Below the pieces are notes generated by a model that was not told where the DNA came from, made no database searches, and saw only the letters and a program-made list of their open reading frames with translations. From contig NZ_NERD01000002.1 of assembly GCF_002799155.1 (NCBI RefSeq), positions 1,922,001-1,986,000 of the forward strand: 64,000 bases of DNA, in the 5' to 3' direction. This stretch comes from Stenotrophomonas maltophilia. GTDB lineage: Bacteria; Pseudomonadota; Gammaproteobacteria; Xanthomonadales; Xanthomonadaceae. Positions 18,549 through 27,969 of the stretch are shown piece after piece (the stretch's first letter is position 1; each line of letters starts with the position of its first letter). The translations under genes were made by a program, and so were the position numbers.

Positions 18549-19748
18549 TCACTGCACCAGCTGGTTCATTTCCATGATCGGCATCAGCACGGCCAGCACG
18601 ATGGTCAGCACCACGCCGCCCATCACCAGGATCATGGTCGGCTCCAGCAACGCGGTCAGTGCCATCGCGCGGCGCTCGATCTCGCGCGAGATCGTCTGTG
18701 CCGCGCGATCCAGCAGTGGTGCCAATGCGCCGGTCTTTTCGCCGCTGGCCACCAGGTGCACCAGGATCGGCGGATACACCTTCTGCACCTTCAACGCAGC
18801 ACCCAGCGCGGCACCTTCGCGTACGCGCGCGGACACGTCATCAGCGCAATGCGCCAGCAGTGCATTGCCAAGCGTCTGCCGCGCCGCTTCCAATGCACGC
18901 AGCAGCGGCACGCCGGCATCCAGCAGGATCGCCAGGGTCGAGGCAAAGCGCGCACTGTTCACACCCAGTACGAAACGCCCGACCATCGGCACCCGCAGCA
19001 GCATCGCGTCCCAGCGCAGGCGCAGCTCGGGCTTGCGCAGAGCCAACCGCCATGCCACCACCAACGCAGCGATGCCGAGCCCCGCCCACACTCCCCAGCT
19101 GCGAACGAATGCACTGGCCGCCAGCATCACCTGGGTCAGCATCGGCAGCGTTTGCCGTGCCTGCACGAACGCGGTCACCACCTGCGGCACCACATAGCTG
19201 AGCAGGAAGACCACGATCGCCACCGACACCAGGCTGATCGCCGCCGGATAGATGAAAGCCGTCAGCACCTTGGCCTGCAGCGCATTGCGCTCTTCGATGT
19301 AGTCAGCCAGGCGCTCCATCACCCGTGCCAGGTCGCCGGAGTCTTCACCGGCGCCCACCAGCGCCCGGTAGATCGGCGGAAAATCACGTGGCCGCGCAGC
19401 CAATGCCACGGTCAGGCGCTGTCCAGCACGTACGTCGGCGCGCACCGCGGTGAGTGCCTGGGCCACATGCGGGCGCTCGGCCTGTTCGATCACCGCACTC
19501 AATGCACCTTCCAACGGCAGGCTGGCGGCCAGCAGGCTGGCCAGCTGGCGGGTTGCCCAGGCCAACTCGCTGGCGGACAGCCGGCGCGTGCCCCAGCCAC
19601 TGCCGGCGTTGCGCGCCGCGCTCACCTGCACCGGCGTCAACCCACGGCCGCGCAGCAGCTGGCGCGCGCCGCGCGGGCTGTCCGCGTCCAGCTGGCCCTT
19701 CTCGATGCGGCCCTGCGCGTTGGCGGCCTGGTAGTCGAACAGCGCCAT
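18549..19748 (-). CDS. gspF: type II secretion inner-membrane platform protein GspF
   Basis: This 399-residue protein shows the duplicated GspF domain layout: a cytoplasmic domain at about residues 65-185 (SLLAASLPLEGALSAV), membrane helices near 165-195 and 215-240, a second domain (ILLDAGVPLLRALEAA), and a C-terminal helix. GspF couples the GspE ATPase to pseudopilus assembly. It is separated from gspE by 7 bp and is the last gsp gene of the minus-strand block; a SMAG repeat and the DING gene follow. Confidence 0.93.
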   Translation of the reverse strand: MALFDYQAANAQGRIEKGQLDADSPRGARQLLRGRGLTPVQVSAARNAGSGWGTRRLSASELAWATRQLASLLAASLPLEGALSAVIEQAERPHVAQALTAVRADVRAGQRLTVALAARPRDFPPIYRALVGAGEDSGDLARVMERLADYIEERNALQAKVLTAFIYPAAISLVSVAIVVFLLSYVVPQVVTAFVQARQTLPMLTQVMLAASAFVRSWGVWAGLGIAALVVAWRLALRKPELRLRWDAMLLRVPMVGRFVLGVNSARFASTLAILLDAGVPLLRALEAARQTLGNALLAHCADDVSARVREGAALGAALKVQKVYPPILVHLVASGEKTGALAPLLDRAAQTISREIERRAMALTALLEPTMILVMGGVVLTIVLAVLMPIMEMNQLVQ

Positions 19749-19755
19749 GCAGGCC

Positions 19756-21189
19756 TCAGTCGTCGCCCGTGACGCGCAGGATTTCTTCCAGCGTGGTCAC
19801 CCCGCTGTCGACCCAACGCTGGCCGTCCTGGCGCAGCGTGCGCATGCCGGCATGCCGCGCCGCTTCGCGCAGCGCGGGCTCACCCTGCCCTTCATGGATC
19901 AGCGCACGCACGCGATCGTCCACCACGAAAAGCTCATGGATGCCGGTGCGCCCCCGATAGCCGCTGTTGGCACAGGCCGCGCAGCCCACCGCACGCCACA
20001 CGGTGCGGCCTTCGCCATCCACCTCGGCACGCCTGCATTGCGTGCAGAGCCGCCGCACCAACCGCTGCGCCAGCACACCGCGCAGCGACGAGGCGAGCAG
20101 GAACGGCTCCACCCCCATGTCGGCCAGACGGGTTACCGCTGAGATCGCGTCATTGGTGTGCAGGGAGGCCAGCACGCCATGCCCGGTCAGCGACGACTGC
20201 ACCGCAATCTGCGCGGTTTCCAGATCGCGGATCTCGCCAATCATGATGGTGTCCGGGTCCTGGCGCAGGATCGCGCGCAGCGCGGTGCCGAAGCTCATGC
20301 CGATACGCGCGTTGACCTGGATCTGGCCGATGCCGGCGAAGTCGTACTCCACCGGGTCTTCCACGGTGAGGATGTTGCTGGTGCTGCTGTCGAGCTGGCC
20401 CAGCGCGGCGTACAGCGAAGTGGTCTTGCCGCTGCCGGTCGGCCCGGTGACCAGCACGATGCCATGCGGCTGCCGGATCAATCCGGTGAACGTGGCCAGG
20501 GTGTCATCGGCCATGCCCAGGCGCTGCAGCTGCAGGCGGCCGGCATCCTTTTCCAGCAGTCGCAGCACGGCGCGCTCGCCATGCCCGGTCGGCACCGTGG
20601 AGACACGGATATCCAGCGGACGCCCACCCACGCGGATCGCGATGCGCCCGTCCTGCGGCAGGCGCTTCTCGGCGATGTCCAGGTGCGCCATGATCTTGAT
20701 GCGCGACACCAGCGCCGCGTGCAGTGCGCGCCGCGGCTGCACCATGTCGCGCAGCGTGCCGTCCACCCGGTAGCGCACCACCGAGTGGGTCTCGAACGGC
20801 TCGATGTGCAGATCGCTGGCGCCATCGCGTGCGGCCTGTGCCAGCAGCGCGTTGATCATGCGGATCACCGGCGCATCGTCCTGCGCATCCAGCAGATCGG
20901 TGACCTCCGGCATGTCCTGCATCAGCCGGTCCAGATCCACTTCACTTTCAGCAGCCCCGACCACAGCAGCGGCATCGCCGCCGTCACGGTACTGTTCACC
21001 CAGCCGCTGTTGCCAGGTCGCCGCATCCAGCGCCTGGAACGGCAGCGGGCCATGCCGGCGCCGCAGTTCGGCCACGGCCCACGCGGCAGTTTCGGCGGTG
21101 CCCAGCAGTACGGGCTCGCCGCCGGCCTCGGACAGCATAACGCCATGGCTGCGCACCCAGGCGTACGGCAGCGGCGCGGCGGCGCTCAC
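19756..21189 (-). CDS. gspE: type II secretion ATPase GspE
   Basis: The 477-residue cytoplasmic ATPase powers pseudopilus assembly. Walker A GPTGSGKTT lies at about residues 248-256, the Walker B region is DTIMIGEIRD, and the C-terminal zinc motif is two Cys pairs (CTQC and CAAC). An N-terminal domain that binds GspL precedes an Asp-rich segment. It initiates at GTG 21189, overlapping the gspD stop (GTGA). Its order after gspD and before gspF is that of one operon. Confidence 0.94.
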   Translation of the reverse strand: MSAAAPLPYAWVRSHGVMLSEAGGEPVLLGTAETAAWAVAELRRRHGPLPFQALDAATWQQRLGEQYRDGGDAAAVVGAAESEVDLDRLMQDMPEVTDLLDAQDDAPVIRMINALLAQAARDGASDLHIEPFETHSVVRYRVDGTLRDMVQPRRALHAALVSRIKIMAHLDIAEKRLPQDGRIAIRVGGRPLDIRVSTVPTGHGERAVLRLLEKDAGRLQLQRLGMADDTLATFTGLIRQPHGIVLVTGPTGSGKTTSLYAALGQLDSSTSNILTVEDPVEYDFAGIGQIQVNARIGMSFGTALRAILRQDPDTIMIGEIRDLETAQIAVQSSLTGHGVLASLHTNDAISAVTRLADMGVEPFLLASSLRGVLAQRLVRRLCTQCRRAEVDGEGRTVWRAVGCAACANSGYRGRTGIHELFVVDDRVRALIHEGQGEPALREAARHAGMRTLRQDGQRWVDSGVTTLEEILRVTGDD

Positions 21190-23567
21190 GGCCCGATCAC
21201 CAGTTCCGGCGTGTAGCCCAGCCCGCGCAGTTGCTGCAGTGCCGGGTCCAGCGTCGCCGGATCGCGCGGCAGGCGCACGCGCAGGCGTTGCCCGCTCTCG
21301 CCCGGCGTGGCTTCGGCATAGGCCTGCAGGCCCAGCGCACGCACCTGCGCCACGCCTTGGCTGGCACGCGCCGGGTCCAGCCCCTGCGCGAACTGCACCA
21401 GCTGCGCGTCGCCCTCACCGGGCGGATACAACGCCGCCAGGCTGGTGTTCTGCAGCGGCTGGCCCTGGCCGTCGCGGGCATTGCCCTGGCCCAGCACGGA
21501 CAGATCCTGCGGCGGCAGCTGCGGTGCGGACAGCGCCGGCAATGCCCAGCTCTGCGCCGGCTGCGCACCCGCCTGCGCGTTGCGCATGTAGTCGTAGCGG
21601 TCGCGGGTCAGGCGCTGGCCGGCGGCGGGGTCACGCACCACGTGCGGGCGCAGGAACACCATCAGGTTGGTCTTGGCGCGCTTGCGCGTGTCGCTGCGGA
21701 ACAAGGCGCCCAGCACCGGGATCCTGCCCAGCCCCGGAACCGCATCACGGCCATGACTGACGCTGTCTTCCAGCAGGCCACCCAGCACCATGATCTGGCC
21801 ATCGTCCAGCAGCACGCTGGTATCCAAGGCGCGCTTGTTGGTGATGATGCCGGCCGTGCTGTTGGCGCTCTGCGCGTCGATGCTGCTGACCTCCTGGTAG
21901 ATGTCCAGCTTCACCGTGCCGCCCTCGGAGATCTGCGGGCGTACCCGCAGCTTCAGGCCCACGTCCTCGCGCACGATGGTCTGGAACGGGTTGTTGCTGC
22001 CGCCACCACCGTCGGTCACGTAGCGGCCGCTGACAAACGGTACGGTCTGGCCGACCATGATGCTGGCCGCTTCGTTGTCCAGCGTCATCAGGTTCGGCGT
22101 GGACAGGATGTTGGCGCCACCCTTGCTCTGCAGCGCGTTGGCCAGCGCCTTCATGTTGAGGATCTGACCGACGCCGGGCAGGTTGATGGTGCCGTCGATC
22201 ACACCGATCTTCAGGCCATCCTTTGGCAGCACGTCCAAGGTAGTGCGTGCACCGGTATTGAGCCCACTGCCGCCGGTGGCGCCACCAAAGTGGGTGCCGC
22301 CGAAGGTGCGGCCATTGCCCAGCATCCACTGCACGCCCAGCTCGGCGGCGTCGGTCTGGTTGACCTCCACGATCAGGCTTTCCACCAGCACCTGCGCACG
22401 GCGCTGGTCAAGCTGGTCGATCACCCGGCGCAGGTTGCGGTACACCGGCTCGGGGGCCGAAATCAGCAGCGTGTTGGTGGCCACGTCCGCCTGCACCGAA
22501 ATGCCGTTCTGGCTGAAGCCGGTGCTTCCGGCGTCGATCGGGTCGCGGCGGTTCGGGTCCAGCCGCTGTGATTCCAGCGCATTGCCACCGGCCTTGGCCT
22601 GCTGCGGCTGCGACGGCTGCGCCGGTGTGGAACCGTTGGCATCGCCGGGCAGTGGCGTGATGCCCTCGTTGCTGCCCATTGCCGGTGCATCGCTCTGTCC
22701 GGCCACCACGCCGCGCAGCACACCAGCGAGCTGGTTGGCCTGGGCATTGCGCAGGTAGACCACATGCAGGTTGCCGGATTCATCCTGGGCGCGGTCCAGC
22801 TTCTCCACCAGCTGCCGTGCCAGGCGGGTACGCCCGGGGCTGCTGGAACGCAGCAGCACGCTGTTGCTGCGCGGGTCGGCCATCACCACCACCTTCTGGC
22901 TGGGCTCGGCGCCCTGCGCATCCAGCAGCGGCGCGACCATTGCCGCCACGTCAACGGCAATGCCCTGCTGCAGCTTCACCACATCGGTGTCCATGCCAGC
23001 CGGCGTGTCGACGCTGGCGATCACCCGTGCGATGCGCTCCAGGTTGTCGGCATAGTCGGTGATCACCAGGGTGTTGTTGCCTGGGTTGGCAGTGATCGGG
23101 TTGTCCGGGCTGATCATCGGCCGCAGCACTGCCACCAGCGCGGCCGCGTTCTCGTAGCGCAGCGCGAAGGTGCGCGTGGCGATCTCGCCCCCTGCACCGC
23201 CGCTGCCCACCCGGCCACCGAGCAGCTTGGCGTCGGCCTGCGGCACCACCCGGCTGACGCCGCCGTTCTCGACCACGGCGAAGCCGCGCATGCGTAGCGC
23301 GCCCAGCAGCAGCTGGTAGGCCTGGGTACGGCTGACCGGGCCATCGGAGACCACCGTCATCTTGCCGGTCACCCGCGGGTCGACCAGGAACTGGCGGCCG
23401 GTGAACCGTGCCGCCATGCGCAGCACGCCGCCGATATCGGTATCCACCAGGTTCAGCTGCACCGGCTCATCGCGGGTGTCCTGCGCCAGCACGGGCGCCG
23501 GCACGTGGGCCATGCCCACGATCAGCGCCAATGCAGTACTGCAGGCAAGGCTGCGCATCGCCCTCAT
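21186..23567 (-). CDS. gspD: type II secretion outer-membrane secretin GspD
   Basis: The secretin has 793 residues. ATG 23567 overlaps the gspM stop (ATGA) and begins a signal peptide ending at VLAQ; the frame continues upstream only antisense to nothing useful. The N0 domain (VQLNLVDTDIGGVLRMAARF) is followed by N1-N3 domains. The secretin core contains VGQTVPFVSG, EDVGLKLRVRPQI and DSVSHGRDAVPGLGRIPVLG. It forms the multimeric outer-membrane channel. No pilotin gene is present nearby and the protein has no lipobox. Confidence 0.94.
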   Translation of the reverse strand: MRAMRSLACSTALALIVGMAHVPAPVLAQDTRDEPVQLNLVDTDIGGVLRMAARFTGRQFLVDPRVTGKMTVVSDGPVSRTQAYQLLLGALRMRGFAVVENGGVSRVVPQADAKLLGGRVGSGGAGGEIATRTFALRYENAAALVAVLRPMISPDNPITANPGNNTLVITDYADNLERIARVIASVDTPAGMDTDVVKLQQGIAVDVAAMVAPLLDAQGAEPSQKVVVMADPRSNSVLLRSSSPGRTRLARQLVEKLDRAQDESGNLHVVYLRNAQANQLAGVLRGVVAGQSDAPAMGSNEGITPLPGDANGSTPAQPSQPQQAKAGGNALESQRLDPNRRDPIDAGSTGFSQNGISVQADVATNTLLISAPEPVYRNLRRVIDQLDQRRAQVLVESLIVEVNQTDAAELGVQWMLGNGRTFGGTHFGGATGGSGLNTGARTTLDVLPKDGLKIGVIDGTINLPGVGQILNMKALANALQSKGGANILSTPNLMTLDNEAASIMVGQTVPFVSGRYVTDGGGGSNNPFQTIVREDVGLKLRVRPQISEGGTVKLDIYQEVSSIDAQSANSTAGIITNKRALDTSVLLDDGQIMVLGGLLEDSVSHGRDAVPGLGRIPVLGALFRSDTRKRAKTNLMVFLRPHVVRDPAAGQRLTRDRYDYMRNAQAGAQPAQSWALPALSAPQLPPQDLSVLGQGNARDGQGQPLQNTSLAALYPPGEGDAQLVQFAQGLDPARASQGVAQVRALGLQAYAEATPGESGQRLRVRLPRDPATLDPALQQLRGLGYTPELVIGP

Positions 23568-24091
23568 GGATGGGCACCCGCAGTGGCCACCATCACGATG
23601 TTTCCGGAAATCCGTGCCGCCGGCATGTTCGCATCCCCTGTGCGTGTCAGTTGCAGCTGCTGCAGCTCGATGGCCGGGTCGGCCAGCAGCGGCAGCAGCC
23701 AGTTCCATAGCGCGTCGGCGGGCACCGCCTGCACCTGCAGGTGCCAGCGCCCGTCGCGCGCTTCGATATGCAGGCCGTCGGCAAGGCCGGCGGATCTGAT
23801 TCCGTCCCGCAGGCTGGCCAGCGTCGGGCGCTGGCCCTGGGCCTGCTGCTGGCGCTCCCGGGCCCGCAGCAGCGGCGCCAGTGCGCGGGACTGCGCCTGC
23901 AGCCGTGGGAGTTCGGCCTGCCAGTACGCGTGCTGCTTCAGCAGGGGGTCCAGCCACAACGACCACAGGCCTGCCGCCAGCAGCGCCACCACCATCACCC
24001 ACAGCATCAGCCGGTCGCGCGCTGGCAGGCGCTGCCAGCGCTGCCGGAGGCCGGCCAGTCCCTCGCCCAAGCGCAGGGTGCGGGTCGTCAC
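23564..24091 (-). CDS. gspM: type II secretion protein GspM
   Basis: The 175-residue bitopic protein has one N-terminal membrane helix (LMLWVMVVALLAAGLWSLW), a short coiled segment (LQAQSRALAPLLRARERQQQAQ) and a ferredoxin-like periplasmic domain. GspM pairs with GspL at the inner membrane. It initiates at GTG 24091, overlapping the gspL stop, and its own stop overlaps the gspD start, which argues for tight coupling of L, M and D. Confidence 0.85.
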   Translation of the reverse strand: MTTRTLRLGEGLAGLRQRWQRLPARDRLMLWVMVVALLAAGLWSLWLDPLLKQHAYWQAELPRLQAQSRALAPLLRARERQQQAQGQRPTLASLRDGIRSAGLADGLHIEARDGRWHLQVQAVPADALWNWLLPLLADPAIELQQLQLTRTGDANMPAARISGNIVMVATAGAHP

Positions 24092-25251
24092 TGTCCGGCT
24101 CCGCTCACCCGCAGTTGTCCATCGGAACCACGTGCCAGCTGCAGGCCCTGCGCCTGCACCGCCTGCTGCCAGCGCTCGAGCCGCTGCGGATCATCGGCCA
24201 ATGCCTGGGCATCGGCGTCCAACGCCATGTCCAGCTGGCCCGGCTGGTAATGCAGGCTGCGAACCTGCCCCGCCAACTCCGGGACCGCCTGCAGCGTGCT
24301 GGCCACCTGGCGTTGCAGTGGCGGCAACGGCGGCGGTGGCAATGGCACCGCCAATGCCCGCCTTGCCTGCAGCACCGGGTCCACCACATCGGTGATCTCC
24401 GGGAAGCGTGCATTGAACTGCCGCGTCATGCCCTGTTGCAGCACCTCGCCCTCACTTCGCCACCGCGAGACCTGCAGCTGCAGGCCGAGCGCGGCCAGCA
24501 GCACCGCCGCCAACGCCAGGCCGATCGCCAACCGGGGCGCCCGCTGGCCAGTACCAGCCAGCGGCAACGACCACGCCGGCACGGGGCCGCAGGCCTGCCG
24601 CTCATGCGCGACGGCGGTGGCGGGCAGGCTCGCCGGCCACGTCGGGGGCACGCTGTCGAGCCACTGCACGGCGTGCGCGCCGGCCTGTTGCAGGCGCACT
24701 GCCAGGGCCTGCATCACTGCGGACGCGTCACGTCCGCCACACCATTGGACGAAGCCCCGATCGCGCCCGCTGCGCACAAGCAGGTGCTCGCCGCTGACCT
24801 GCAGCGTGGCCTGGCCCTCCTGCCAGGGCAGCAGCAATGGCGTGGGATACAGTGCCTGCAGCTGCAGTGCGCACGAGGCCAGCAGCTGCTGCGCCTGCAG
24901 GACTGCCTGCTGGCCGAGCCAGGCCACCGGAACCGTGCCGTCCGCCGCCTGCGCACCGTGGGCCAACGCCACCTCCTGCAGGTCGTCCAGCAGCATCGCC
25001 TCCACTTCACCCTGCAACGCCGACTGCAGGCGGCGCCCGGACAACGGCGGCAGCTGCAGTTCCAGCAGGATCAGGTCGTGCGGATCAAGGCAGGCGCGCA
25101 CCGCCGCATTCGGATGACGCAGGCCCAGCGCCGCCAGTGTGTCGCGGCCGTGTGCCAGCACTTCGCCCTTGTGCAGCTGCACCCAGTCCACTGCGCTGTC
25201 GGCGCGCAGGTGCTCCAGCGGCGGCAGGCGCACCCGTAGCTGCACGCTCAT
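24088..25251 (-). CDS. gspL: type II secretion protein GspL
   Basis: ATG 25251 overlaps the gspK stop (ATGA) and is preferred to the in-frame ATG at 25269. The 387-residue protein has an actin-like cytoplasmic domain that recruits GspE, one membrane helix (about residues 240-262, LAIGLALAAVLLAALGL), and a periplasmic domain with a Pro-rich linker (VPLPPPPLPPLQ). It lies in the K-L-M-D-E-F chain of overlapping genes. Confidence 0.87.
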   Translation of the reverse strand: MSVQLRVRLPPLEHLRADSAVDWVQLHKGEVLAHGRDTLAALGLRHPNAAVRACLDPHDLILLELQLPPLSGRRLQSALQGEVEAMLLDDLQEVALAHGAQAADGTVPVAWLGQQAVLQAQQLLASCALQLQALYPTPLLLPWQEGQATLQVSGEHLLVRSGRDRGFVQWCGGRDASAVMQALAVRLQQAGAHAVQWLDSVPPTWPASLPATAVAHERQACGPVPAWSLPLAGTGQRAPRLAIGLALAAVLLAALGLQLQVSRWRSEGEVLQQGMTRQFNARFPEITDVVDPVLQARRALAVPLPPPPLPPLQRQVASTLQAVPELAGQVRSLHYQPGQLDMALDADAQALADDPQRLERWQQAVQAQGLQLARGSDGQLRVSGAGQ

Positions 25252-26153
25252 GCACCGATCCTCGTCCACACTCGCTGCACACGTGCCCCATCGTCACGGT
25301 ACTCGCGCCAGAGCAACGCACGGAACTCGACCGCACTGCCATCGGCCTGCACCTGGCCGATCGCAAGGAACCACTCGCTATGGATGCCCAAGGGAAGCAT
25401 GGCCATCTGTTCGTTGCTCAGTTGCAGCCGATTGGCGATGTCGCCGCGGTTGAGCAGCCAACGGCCACCGTCGCGCTCACCGAGCAGCGCCTGCAGCCGC
25501 GCCGGCTCGACCGCAGGCGTCACTGCCTGCAGAACGCTCAGGTCGCAGGTATTGGCGTTGACCAGGGTCTGCGCCGGCAACACCACGGTGCGTCGCGCCA
25601 GCGCCTGCACCGCCATCGGATCGGCACCAGGAAGCGCCTGCACGATCAGTGATTCGCGCGGCAGCGGCGCCTGCGCCTGCATGCCGCCGTCGCGCAGGCG
25701 CGCCTGGATGTGGTCCGCTGCGGATGCGCAGGCGCCCAGGCCCAGCCCCTGCCCGGCACACAACGCGATGAACGCGCGTCGCGCCTCGGGGTCCGGCCCG
25801 CCATGCGCCAGCAGGTTGCGCAGGTTGAACATCGACTGCGCGTCGACCAGCTGCAACTGCACCGGCAACGGCGCCTGCAGCGTCAGCGGACGCGCCCAGC
25901 GACCGCTGCGCACCGTAGTCAACTGCTCGCGCACATCCTCGCGCAGCTGCTGCGCCGCACGCTCCAGCGTGGCGTCGACCGCCATGCGCACCTGCGCACG
26001 CAACTGGTCGCTACGCAGCGCGCGCAGCTGCGCCGACTGCCGGGTCAGCAGCGCGGTGGCAATCACCGCCACCAGTGCCACCACCAGCAGCGCAACGATC
26101 ACCGCCATGCCACGCTGGCGGGTGCACGGGACCGCACGTGTCCGGGTTGCCAT
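25248..26153 (-). CDS. gspK: type II secretion pseudopilin GspK
   Basis: This 301-residue atypical pseudopilin has a prepilin-like start (RQRGMAVIVALLVVALVAVI), where the usual Phe+1 and Glu+5 are replaced by Met and Val; lack of Glu+5 is a known trait of GspK. The large alpha-helical domain (LVDAQSMFNLRNLL, ALLGERDGGRWLLNRGDIANRL) sits at the pseudopilus tip. It follows gspG by 9 bp and overlaps gspL. Confidence 0.88.
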   Translation of the reverse strand: MATRTRAVPCTRQRGMAVIVALLVVALVAVIATALLTRQSAQLRALRSDQLRAQVRMAVDATLERAAQQLREDVREQLTTVRSGRWARPLTLQAPLPVQLQLVDAQSMFNLRNLLAHGGPDPEARRAFIALCAGQGLGLGACASAADHIQARLRDGGMQAQAPLPRESLIVQALPGADPMAVQALARRTVVLPAQTLVNANTCDLSVLQAVTPAVEPARLQALLGERDGGRWLLNRGDIANRLQLSNEQMAMLPLGIHSEWFLAIGQVQADGSAVEFRALLWREYRDDGARVQRVWTRIGA

Positions 26154-26162
26154 CAGCGCGCC

Positions 26163-26600
26163 TCACAGCTGCCAGGAGCCGATATCCGCGTTCCCGGCGA
26201 CGCCACCTGGCTTGCTGTCCGCACCCAGCGAGAACACGTCGATGTCGCCATGGGTTCCGGGACTCTGGTACTGGTACGGATGGCCCCACGGATCATTCGG
26301 CAGGCGATCCAGATACGGCGGAACCGGCATCGAACCGCTGCCCTGCGGCGGCTTCACCAGTGCCTGCAGGCCCTGCTCGGCACTCGGATAGCGCCCATTG
26401 TCCAGCCTGAACAGTTTCAGCGCCTGCATTAATGCCGCGATATCCTGCCGCGCCGCGACCACGCGCGCCTGGTCAGGGCGGTCCATCAGGCGCGGCACGA
26501 TCAATGCGGCGAGGATGCCGATGATCACCACCACCACCATGATTTCGATCAGGCTGAACCCCTGCTGCCGAGCCCTGCGACCACGAACCTGCCTTGCCAT
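26163..26600 (-). CDS. gspG: type II secretion major pseudopilin GspG
   Basis: The 145-residue major pseudopilin carries the classic signature QQGFSLIEIMVVVVIIGIL and the GspG C-terminal region with calcium-loop residues (LDNGRYPSAEQGLQALV, LPNDPWGHPYQYQSPG, DIDVFSLGAD). It polymerises into the pseudopilus that pushes substrates through GspD. It is the first gsp gene in this block, downstream of the two Phd-like genes. Confidence 0.95.
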   Translation of the reverse strand: MARQVRGRRARQQGFSLIEIMVVVVIIGILAALIVPRLMDRPDQARVVAARQDIAALMQALKLFRLDNGRYPSAEQGLQALVKPPQGSGSMPVPPYLDRLPNDPWGHPYQYQSPGTHGDIDVFSLGADSKPGGVAGNADIGSWQL

Positions 26601-26657
26601 TGTTCCGCCCTCGTCATCCTGGAAGAGACCGCTGCGCCATGGTCAGCGGTGCATGTG

Positions 26658-27239
26658 TCAGTACGATAAACATCCGCCGGCAATTCGCTGCGCATGTGCC
26701 TGCGCGGGCGCAGGGGCCGCCTGCGCGCGTGCCGCGTCGAACAGGTGTTGCGGCACGCTGGCCAGCGTTTCGTCGATGCAGCCGCGCACCAGCGGATGCG
26801 CGCACGCCTGCAGCAGGCGCACGCACTGCATCGGCGACCACGCGGTGCCGTGGTCGAGGCCGATGAACATCCGGTAGGCCTGGTGGTAGCGCAGGTCGTC
26901 ATAGACGCGCTGCGCACTGTTGAGGTCACGCACGACCAGCAGCAGGGCCGCGCGTTGCAGCAGCCGCGCATCGCCCGCCTCAAGCGGCAGCGCGTTCATG
27001 GCCGCTTCCGGCCAGGGCCGCAGCTGCAGATCGAGCGCGCTTCGCAGCGCCGCCAGCGGATGCGCGCTGCTGTCCAGCGCCGCCCAGCGCGCCGCTTCCG
27101 CCCAGGCATCACTGGACAGCACCCATACCCAGGAATGCCCGTAACGTTGCACGTTCAAGGGCGTGTGCCGCGCCTGCTCCAGTGACTGGCTCAGGTGGCG
27201 ATCCAGCTCCAGCATGCTGATCCTGCGACTGTCTGCCAT
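26658..27239 (-). CDS. Phd-like protein A (PhdA-like) with transposase-N-like tail
   Basis: ATG 27239 gives about 193 residues beginning MADSRRISMLELDRHL. The first ~45 residues look like a Phd/YefM antitoxin DNA-binding fold (LSQSLEQARHTPLNVQRYGHSWVWVL). The second half contains YDDLRYHQAYRMFIGL, resembling the N-terminal segment of IS5/IS1182-type transposases (LLFRWFVGL). It is a paralogue of the next gene (27360-27911), with LHPLA-type and helical blocks aligned throughout. P. aeruginosa has a gene called phdA in its equivalent locus. No toxin gene is adjacent. The role is unknown. Confidence 0.7.
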   Translation of the reverse strand: MADSRRISMLELDRHLSQSLEQARHTPLNVQRYGHSWVWVLSSDAWAEAARWAALDSSAHPLAALRSALDLQLRPWPEAAMNALPLEAGDARLLQRAALLLVVRDLNSAQRVYDDLRYHQAYRMFIGLDHGTAWSPMQCVRLLQACAHPLVRGCIDETLASVPQHLFDAARAQAAPAPAQAHAQRIAGGCLSY

Positions 27240-27359
27240 CTGCGTCGCCCGCGCTCCGCGACGCGTGGTGCGTCGTACTCTGGAGAAGACGTCAGCAAGG
27301 CAGGTGAAGCGACAGCGCGAATGCAACTCTGTGCGCTGGGTGGTGCTTCATCGGCACCG

Positions 27360-27911
27360 TCATCGCAGCGTCATCCGCCTGCAGGCTTCGCGCAGCAGGC
27401 GCGGTGCGTCGCCGCCGCAGCGCCGGGCCAATACCGCCACGTCGCTGCGCGTGGCGAACGCAGCCAGCGCACCCGTCATCTCCACGTCATCGCACCATGA
27501 CGCCATCGCAATGCGTAGCGCCGGCAGCTGCCAGCCGTCCATCACGCCGCGGGTGCCCGCCACGAACCAGTGCCACAGCCGGTGGTGCAGCACCTGCTCG
27601 TGCAACTGCGCCAGATCGTCGATGCCATGCATGCCCATCAGCAGCAGTGCGCGTGCAAGCGCCGCAGGCGGCAACGCACCGGTTTCAGCCAGCGGCAGCA
27701 CCTGCTGCTGCAGGCGCAGCAGCATCGCCAGCGGGTGCGACTGCGGATCGAAGTCCAGCAGCACAGCCTGTTGCTGCCACTGTGCGTCAGACACCACGCA
27801 CACCCATGGCGAGCCGTAGCGGTGCACCATCAAAGGCCGTCGCTGGGTGGTTTCCAGCAACGCCGACAGATTGCGGCGCAGATCCAGCACACCGATGGTC
27901 TCGTTGCGCAT
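27360..27911 (-). CDS. Phd-like protein B (PhdA-like) with transposase-N-like tail
   Basis: This 183-residue protein begins MRNETIGVLDLRRNLSALLE and has the Phd-type strand block RRPLMVHRYGSPWVCVVSDAQW. Its C-terminal half contains LHEQVLHHRLWHWFVAG, again like the N-terminal domain of IS5/IS1182 transposases, but no DDE catalytic core follows. It is paralogous to 26658-27239. Both lie between the anti-sigma gene and gspG, so they are probably regulated with the secretion genes. They may be domesticated regulators rather than toxin-antitoxin parts. Confidence 0.7.
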   Translation of the reverse strand: MRNETIGVLDLRRNLSALLETTQRRPLMVHRYGSPWVCVVSDAQWQQQAVLLDFDPQSHPLAMLLRLQQQVLPLAETGALPPAALARALLLMGMHGIDDLAQLHEQVLHHRLWHWFVAGTRGVMDGWQLPALRIAMASWCDDVEMTGALAAFATRSDVAVLARRCGGDAPRLLREACRRMTLR

Positions 27912-27969
27912 CCTTGGCTTCTCCGTGCTTGCAACAGCCCCGCGCGGCGCGCGCAGCCAGCGTCTTCAC

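Noticed and set aside
26658-27911. Type II toxin-antitoxin module or intact insertion sequence
   Set aside because: There is no toxin gene beside the Phd-like genes, no transposase catalytic core and no terminal inverted repeats.
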